DNA of 34,190 nucleotides, taken from the IMG/VR virus record IMGVR_UViG_3300009130_000084, positions 1-34,190 of that record. One strand, 5' to 3'. This DNA is from a virus. Each line of letters opens with the position of its first letter. Position 1 is the first letter of the stretch. The notes under the pieces were generated by a model. It saw only the letters and a program-made list of their open reading frames with translations, did no database searches and was not told the origin of the DNA. Of this stretch, positions 30,271 through 34,190 are shown piece by piece. A program made the position numbers and the translations under genes.

Positions 30271-30591
30271 TCATCGCCTTATAAACCTCAAATCACCATC
30301 AGTATTGGCTATCTGGCTTGGTTTGGCTTCAAAGTCTTCACCAACATAGCGATATTCCCCTGGGTTGTCTGCCTCTTGTATATCGTCTTCATCTACAAAC
30401 GCATAAACTACATAGAAGTCCTCGTCATTATAGATTGCCGAAGTAACAGCGTGTTCGCCAGCAAACCTGCGGGACAAAGTTACATAATCATTATTCCTAA
30501 TAACTTTTGTGAAAGCAGGTTGTGCTCGGAAGATTTTTACCTTCTTCCCTTCTTTCAAAAACTTCCGCCACTCTGTTAGTAGTTTTTTCAT
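30271..30591 (-). CDS. Signal-cassette protein with small ART-like domain
   Basis: A 106-aa protein: residues 1-14 are the cassette peptide MKKLLTEWRKFLKE, followed by GKK. The rest (about 18-100) reads VKIFRAQPAFTKVIRNNDYV, TLSRRFAGEHAVTSAIYNDE and later NPGEYRYVG. An Arg in an early strand (R22), a 'DYVTLSrrFAgeHA' segment and a late Glu (E79) resemble small ADP-ribosyltransferase-like folds (the 'R-S-E' plan), though I cannot confirm an active site. T4 packages ADP-ribosyltransferase Alt in its head, which makes the idea attractive. If processed after L-K-E14, a domain of about 92 residues would be delivered. Confidence 0.6.
   Translation of the reverse strand: MKKLLTEWRKFLKEGKKVKIFRAQPAFTKVIRNNDYVTLSRRFAGEHAVTSAIYNDEDFYVVYAFVDEDDIQEADNPGEYRYVGEDFEAKPSQIANTDGDLRFIRR
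30551..30591 (-). repeat. Signal-cassette DNA repeat, copy 1
   Basis: A 41-nt segment ending at the ATG and encoding MKKLLTEWRKFLKE minus its last base. Used as the reference copy, it matches copies 2-5 at 38, 40, 38 and 33 of 41 positions, counted by eye. It lies at the start of a gene whose downstream part is unrelated to the other carriers. Confidence 0.85.
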
Positions 30592-31016
30592 TGTTCCATC
30601 ACCATGGTGATCACCATTATTGGGTTTCCGCCACTATCTTTGCCGACAACCTCAAAGCCATATCCTTCATACCAATCTACTAGACTGAAACCTTCTGCTT
30701 GGCTTTGTCCCAAGTCGGCTATGAGTATTGTAGTGTAAGCACCCGCATCAGCGGCTTGGCTCATAAAGTCTTCAACCAATTGGTTCCCAACACCTTGTCC
30801 TCTGTTTTCTTCGGGGACAAAAGCATTTTTCATTATAGCAACAGGTAGTTCAAGGTTTTGTATCACCTCTTCACTAACACCTTCTTTGTTCGCCCAGTTC
30901 ATTAGCCGGTCGATATTGCTATGAATAACACCACCGATAGTAGCACCTTCTATATCAATTGATATTTCTTGGGCTTCTTTCAAAAACTTCCGCCACTCTG
31001 TTAGTAGTTGCTTCAC
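30588..31016 (-). CDS. Signal-cassette protein with GNAT acetyltransferase domain
   Basis: A 142-aa protein starting with GTG (31016): cassette peptide MKQLLTEWRKFLKE, then AQE. The rest is a compact GNAT domain: LPVAIMKNAFVPEENRGQGV (about 57-76) with the acetyl-CoA loop R-G-Q-G-V-G (72-77), helix NQLVEDFMSQAADAG, and WYEGYGFEVVG (115-125), the usual 'fYek.GFe..g' end. GNAT enzymes acetylate amines on proteins or small molecules; some toxins acetylate aminoacyl-tRNA. The target here is unknown. It overlaps the ART-like gene by 4 nt. L-K-E followed by A fits the T4 prohead protease consensus exactly. Confidence 0.8.
   Translation of the reverse strand: MKQLLTEWRKFLKEAQEISIDIEGATIGGVIHSNIDRLMNWANKEGVSEEVIQNLELPVAIMKNAFVPEENRGQGVGNQLVEDFMSQAADAGAYTTILIADLGQSQAEGFSLVDWYEGYGFEVVGKDSGGNPIMVITMVMEQ
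30976..31016 (-). repeat. Signal-cassette DNA repeat, copy 2
   Basis: Identical to copy 1 at 38 of 41 positions, including third codon positions across the centre. The differences are at the 5' end, where ATG is replaced by GTG. Confidence 0.85.
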
Positions 31017-31412
31017 CTAATAAACCTCTGTGTATTTGTCCGCAAATGGTTCGGTATCAAATTGTTCTGCCGCTGCGTCAAATATAATTTCTGAACCATT
31101 ATCATTAATAACGATCCAGTCGTGGACGACGCCATCGCCGCCATCATCGAACAAACCATCTCTTACATCTCGGGCATCAAACCCAGCGTCGGATAAGGCT
31201 TTTAGCCAGAAGTCAGTATTCGCATCGCAGGAATCAAGCGGACGACCTATGTCGCACAAATACTGCTGTGATTGTTCATAGTTATCCGCTATTGCTTTGG
31301 CTAACTTAGGCGATGGGTTTTGAGATAGCCATATGGATTTCATCCACTTAGGTTGCCCGTCACCCTCTTTCAAATACTTCCGCCACTCTGTTAGTAGTTT
31401 TTTCATTTTCAT
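31017..31412 (-). CDS. Signal-cassette protein with possible transglutaminase/papain-like fold
   Basis: A 131-aa protein beginning MKMKKLLTEWRKYLKE, then GDG (ATG at 31412; the ATG at 31406 gives the standard cassette start). The domain has CDANTDFWLKALSDAGFDAR (C62 onward), VHDWIVIND (H97) and EIIFDAAAEQFD (D112). A Cys before a helix, then His-x-Trp and 'fDa.a.QF', is the order of Cys-His-Asp triads in transglutaminase-like and related cysteine peptidase folds. C53 is a second Cys that could be catalytic or structural. The assignment is by pattern only. It abuts the GNAT gene without a gap and overlaps the upstream gene by 4 nt. Confidence 0.6.
   Translation of the reverse strand: MKMKKLLTEWRKYLKEGDGQPKWMKSIWLSQNPSPKLAKAIADNYEQSQQYLCDIGRPLDSCDANTDFWLKALSDAGFDARDVRDGLFDDGGDGVVHDWIVINDNGSEIIFDAAAEQFDTEPFADKYTEVY
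31366..31406 (-). repeat. Signal-cassette DNA repeat, copy 3
   Basis: Matches copy 1 at 40 of 41 positions; the single change converts the Phe of RKFLKE to Tyr. The gene's first ATG lies 6 nt further upstream. Confidence 0.85.
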
Positions 31413-31867
31413 CTAACAGAATCCTGGGGGTTACCTGTTAAATTTGCTAAAGATATATGAAAAATTCTTTCAGGTTCAGGGTCTGTGTTTTTCTCACCGA
31501 GGAGTTCCATAACCTGCCGCACGTAGTCTCGCATCTCATCTTGGTTTTCTAACTCAACAGCCCAAGACATTTTTCCTTCATCCGTTTTTACCTGAATTTC
31601 TTTATCGAAGTCAATGATCGGCTCAGGGGCGTCAGGAAGTTCCATCTTTTTTATTTGTTTCCGATGAGGTTTTAAGATACTTTGATGAACCAGAGTTACG
31701 TGTAAAGCCTTTTCAGGTAAACTTATTGCATTGGGATCCCCTATTTCCTCCTGTAGTCCCTGAATCTGCTGAACCAAGTCCGGATTTAGCTTTACTTTAA
31801 GAATGCCGCTGTATTTAGCTTCGGCTTCCTTCAAAAAGTTTCGCCACTCTGTTAGTAGTTTTTTCAT
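31409..31867 (-). CDS. Signal-cassette protein with 2H phosphoesterase domain
   Basis: A 152-aa protein: cassette peptide MKKLLTEWRNFLKE, then AEAKYSG. The body has two H-x-T/S motifs about 80 residues apart, LHVTLVH (H56, T58) and RIFHISLANLTG (H137, S139), the hallmark of 2H phosphoesterases (LigT, CPDase, AKAP7). Members cleave 2',3'-cyclic phosphates or cyclic oligonucleotides. The T4 anti-CBASS nuclease Acb1 belongs to this superfamily and destroys cyclic-nucleotide alarm signals. A packaged enzyme of this kind could act at once after injection. Substrate unknown. L-K-E followed by A fits the protease consensus. Confidence 0.75.
   Translation of the reverse strand: MKKLLTEWRNFLKEAEAKYSGILKVKLNPDLVQQIQGLQEEIGDPNAISLPEKALHVTLVHQSILKPHRKQIKKMELPDAPEPIIDFDKEIQVKTDEGKMSWAVELENQDEMRDYVRQVMELLGEKNTDPEPERIFHISLANLTGNPQDSVR
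31827..31867 (-). repeat. Signal-cassette DNA repeat, copy 4
   Basis: Matches copy 1 at 38 of 41 positions. The first 25 coding bases from the ATG are identical to copies 1 and 3. The gene starts in a TAATG junction with the preceding stop. Confidence 0.85.
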
Positions 31868-32208
31868 TAGCTGACCTTTTCAAGTCCGCCCAAGTATCTC
31901 ACTTTTTTGACGCCTGGCACTGTTTTGATTTTATGGAGAAGTTTCTTTGCTCCTGACTTCGGGCTTTCCAGTTTTTCGGGGATAAACTTGATTATTATTT
32001 CCGAAAAATAATCTGAGTCGTTTTCTTCCGCTGTGTCTGGTTCTTGCTTGAGTGTGACTATTTCCGCAATAGCTCGAATCTCTGAGAAGGTCTGGCTCTT
32101 GTCACCGCCAACATCCTTGGAGATAACCAACGATGCACGGAACTCGTGCATTCTTTCGTCATAATCTTCTTTCAGAAACTTTCGCCATTCGTTGATTAGC
32201 TTTTTCAT
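31867..32208 (-). CDS. Signal-cassette protein with ferredoxin-like unknown domain
   Basis: A 113-aa protein: diverged cassette peptide MKKLINEWRKFLKE, then DYDERMHE. The domain reads FRASLVISKDVGGDKSQTFS, EIRAIAEIVTLKQ, an acidic loop, EIIIKFIPEKLESPKSGAKK and a final helix/strand (LLHKIKTVPGVKKVRYLGG). The strand-helix-strand pattern with 'i..ipGVk.V.yl' suggests a ferredoxin-like fold; from memory it is a common unassigned family in aquatic phages. P1' after L-K-E is Asp, less favourable than Ala/Gly in T4. No catalytic residues evident. It overlaps the NUDIX/ART gene by 4 nt. Confidence 0.65.
   Translation of the reverse strand: MKKLINEWRKFLKEDYDERMHEFRASLVISKDVGGDKSQTFSEIRAIAEIVTLKQEPDTAEENDSDYFSEIIIKFIPEKLESPKSGAKKLLHKIKTVPGVKKVRYLGGLEKVS
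32168..32208 (-). repeat. Signal-cassette DNA repeat, copy 5 (diverged)
   Basis: Matches copy 1 at about 33 of 41 positions while keeping EWRKFLKE, so it is the oldest or most drifted copy. Both synonymous and conservative changes are present. Confidence 0.75.
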
Positions 32209-34151
32209 TCTTCTTCATCCTCATACCATTCGGGATACTCAAAAACGCCCTGACCCAAAGTGTCCTTTGTCTCTATATAGATGGCAGCTTCCTCTGGGGT
32301 CGCTTCCATATACTCTCCCAAGCGAGCGTCATACATTTCCGAGGTGCTCATAGTCTCTTCTGCGTTCATCAAAATGTCGTAGGCAAAAATAGCAGAGGCC
32401 GGAACTCTTCCCTTGTAACCATAGACGCCCACTTCACGAGACAAAGAAAAACTATCAGTGTCTAAGTTGCCAGCCTGGCGACTTCTCAGGGTGTGACAAA
32501 TATAATCATAACAACCTGTATCGCCTGCTCCCATATCTACATCATAGTCGGGAATCAATAGGTCAGGATCCGGAACCTTAAGATTCACTATGACAGGATC
32601 TCCTCCGACTTTGCCGGCTGTATGCACAGCGTGGTGCTGAGCTTCTTCCATTCGCGAAGAAAAGAAAACGGCGTTGGGGTGAGATATGCCTTCGTAGTTA
32701 GTCTTAGATTCTCCGGGTACCAATCCAAACTTTAAAATGTTTTCAAGATAGTTGCTAGTCGTGCCGTGATACATTACATCAGCAACTTTTCCCCTGGCTC
32801 CATAAAAAGGAACTTCTTCTTCGTCGCCCCAATTGTAATCGGCTGGATAGACGATTTTACGAGCGCCAAGCTCTTTAACTACTTTCTTAACAAGGATTGA
32901 AGATTTGGGGTCTAACTTAAAACTTCCAATCTGCTCTATGTGTAAAGTCCTTCCACCTTCAAGAAGTGAGCCAAATAAAACATCCATACGGTTTTCATTG
33001 TCAAGTTCGTCCTTGAGATCATAGTATCCTTCCCACTCTGCCTCTATTCCAATTGAGTCATTGATATCGTCACGGACTTCATCGGAAGGAATATCTCCCA
33101 TACGCCAGATGTTTTCTCTGTAAGCGACAATGTTATCGCCGTCGGGGTCTCCTTTGACGAACATCTCAGAAATTATTTTATTTTCCACGATCCTTATCTG
33201 AACATCATAATTGTGGAACTGTTCTAACTCTTCTGCCTCTTCTGAGAAGGCCCAGCGTTCGATATCTTCTGGGAATATACCTGTCACTTGAACTTCAACA
33301 TCAGTATCCCGATCTTCAGGATCTCTGACGAAGCCATACTTTTCCATATCATGGGCTATTTGTTCCTCGCGAGATAACGCAGAGGAGCCAATCCTCTGAA
33401 TATCTCTAATCTCTGCTTCTGGAAAAAAGTCTTGAATTTGTTGTTGAATGAAGTCTTGCCAGTTTTCGGAAATTATTCGGTGTTCCGACAAAGGTATATC
33501 TTCCATAGCTGTCAAAATAGCATCTTTATATTTTGGTGTCAGATTATCATAGCCTGGGATCTCTTGGATGTCAACCATTTTATACTCAGTGTGTTCTGGG
33601 CTTAATCTAATCTTTCCTTCCGGAAGGCTTGTGATATAGAATGTCTCATGCTTGTAAGGGTAAAGTTCATTTACCTCGCCGATCACCAGCCCAGTTTCTT
33701 CTTCTACTTCCCGCCGAAGTCCGACTTCTTTATCTTCACCCACATGAATATGTCCACCCGGCAAATCCCACTTGTTAGGAAAATTCTCGTGCAGATCTGA
33801 TCGTTTGATAAGCAAAACTCGTCGTCCATCTTGAATGACCACCTTTGTTACCTCTGGGCTATCTTCCTGCTTTTCTCCAATGGCGACCTTGATCTGTTCG
33901 CCAATCATACCTTTTAACAATTGAGAAAAATCTTGGCTTTCGTTTTTCCCGAACAATTGTTTATTCCAGTCGTTGGCTTCTTGGTCTTGTGTTTCCCACT
34001 CTTTTGGCTCTTTTGCTTTTGATTTCGTCATTGGCTTCTTTTTGTAAGCACCTTGAGCAGTCAGGTATCCTTCAATTGCACTGCCCTGGCTGTGCCTCAG
34101 ATCATACTCGGGCTTATCTTTTATGCTTTCATAAAGATCTCGAAGATACAT
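32205..34151 (-). CDS. Multidomain NUDIX hydrolase / ART-like protein
   Basis: A protein of at least 648 aa. Residues about 97-215 form a NUDIX domain with a complete box from G133 to L155 (GGHIHVGEDKEVGLRREVEE is its first part), preceded by FPNKWDLPG. Residues about 240-320 include IGSSALS and DTDVEVQV, which might be a nucleotidyltransferase-like domain (low confidence). Residues about 455-600 look ART/KptA-like: VMYHGTTSNYLENILKFGLV, AVFFSSRMEEAQHHA and REVGVYGYKGRVPASAI. NUDIX enzymes can hydrolyse ADP-ribose or NAD, so pairing with an ART suggests NAD/ADP-ribose chemistry. The ATG at 34151 lacks a nearby SD and the frame stays open to the window edge (13 more codons, ending GKVSPKFL), so the true start may lie outside. 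Confidence 0.75.
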   Translation of the reverse strand: MYLRDLYESIKDKPEYDLRHSQGSAIEGYLTAQGAYKKKPMTKSKAKEPKEWETQDQEANDWNKQLFGKNESQDFSQLLKGMIGEQIKVAIGEKQEDSPEVTKVVIQDGRRVLLIKRSDLHENFPNKWDLPGGHIHVGEDKEVGLRREVEEETGLVIGEVNELYPYKHETFYITSLPEGKIRLSPEHTEYKMVDIQEIPGYDNLTPKYKDAILTAMEDIPLSEHRIISENWQDFIQQQIQDFFPEAEIRDIQRIGSSALSREEQIAHDMEKYGFVRDPEDRDTDVEVQVTGIFPEDIERWAFSEEAEELEQFHNYDVQIRIVENKIISEMFVKGDPDGDNIVAYRENIWRMGDIPSDEVRDDINDSIGIEAEWEGYYDLKDELDNENRMDVLFGSLLEGGRTLHIEQIGSFKLDPKSSILVKKVVKELGARKIVYPADYNWGDEEEVPFYGARGKVADVMYHGTTSNYLENILKFGLVPGESKTNYEGISHPNAVFFSSRMEEAQHHAVHTAGKVGGDPVIVNLKVPDPDLLIPDYDVDMGAGDTGCYDYICHTLRSRQAGNLDTDSFSLSREVGVYGYKGRVPASAIFAYDILMNAEETMSTSEMYDARLGEYMEATPEEAAIYIETKDTLGQGVFEYPEWYEDEEE

Positions 34152-34190
34152 TAAAAATTTCGGACTTACTTTTCCTCGCTTAGTCCCAGT

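Noticed and set aside
30551-32208. Direct repeats as a CRISPR array
   Set aside because: The five repeats are spaced by whole genes of 340-460 nt, each repeat encodes an in-frame N-terminus, and no short spacers or Cas genes exist.
34152-34190. Confident N-terminal targeting peptide on the NUDIX/ART protein (MYLRDLYE before S)
   Set aside because: L-Y-E before S would fit the protease rule, but the frame is open to the window edge without a nearby SD for the ATG, so the true N-terminus is unknown.

Overview
The window is a contiguous piece of a large T4-like (contractile-tailed) bacteriophage genome. Every gene I can support is on the minus strand, so transcription runs from high to low coordinates. 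The evidence is a colinear set of T4-type virion genes: terminase (gp17), portal (gp20), prohead protease (gp21), scaffold (gp22), major capsid protein (gp23), neck proteins (gp13, gp14), tail terminator (gp15), sheath (gp18), tube (gp19) and baseplate proteins. No photosynthesis genes, tRNAs, CRISPR arrays or insertion sequences were seen. A lipobox-bearing cytochrome c, an Rz-like protein and an S2P-type protease suggest a Gram-negative, respiring host, probably aquatic. This is inference.

Layout in transcription order. (1) 34.2-30.3 kb: a tight operon of small proteins. Five of them start with almost the same peptide (consensus MKKLLTEWRKFLKE), encoded by a near-identical 41-nt DNA repeat, followed by unrelated domains: a ferredoxin-like unknown, a 2H phosphoesterase, a possible transglutaminase/papain-like domain, a GNAT acetyltransferase and a possible ADP-ribosyltransferase. 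They are preceded by a large NUDIX plus ART-like protein. (2) 30.2-26.7 kb: a membrane protein, an M50 intramembrane protease, and five proteins with a second recurrent N-terminus (consensus MKISKSxLxxIIKEEL). (3) 26.6-23.5 kb: an Mre11/SbcD-Rad50/SbcC nuclease-ATPase fused in one polypeptide. (4) 23.5-19.3 kb: small membrane, zinc-binding and SH3-like proteins, a c-type cytochrome, holin- and spanin-like candidates, and an FtsZ/tubulin-like GTPase. (5) 18.8-7.6 kb: packaging and head genes, with an inserted ribosomal protein bS21 homologue, a fibre-like protein and further MKIS-type proteins. (6) 7.5-0 kb: after a rho-independent terminator, the neck, tail and baseplate genes.

How the genes may work together. 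The T4 prohead protease gp21 cleaves after (L/I)-x-E and removes N-terminal capsid-targeting peptides from internal head proteins that are injected with the DNA (T4 IPI-III, Alt). The recurrent peptide LTEWRKFLKE ends in L-K-E followed by G, A or D, the MCP propeptide appears to end in L-L-K-E, and a gp21-type protease is encoded here. My main hypothesis is that this phage packages a modular set of injected effector proteins, with the signal peptide copied as a DNA cassette in front of unrelated enzymes. The MKIS family may be a second targeting signal.

A coding-strand element, ACTATTTATA and close variants, lies upstream of several genes, once just after the terminator behind the capsid gene. 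It is a candidate phage-specific (late) promoter element. No gene-free stretch exceeds about 300 bases.
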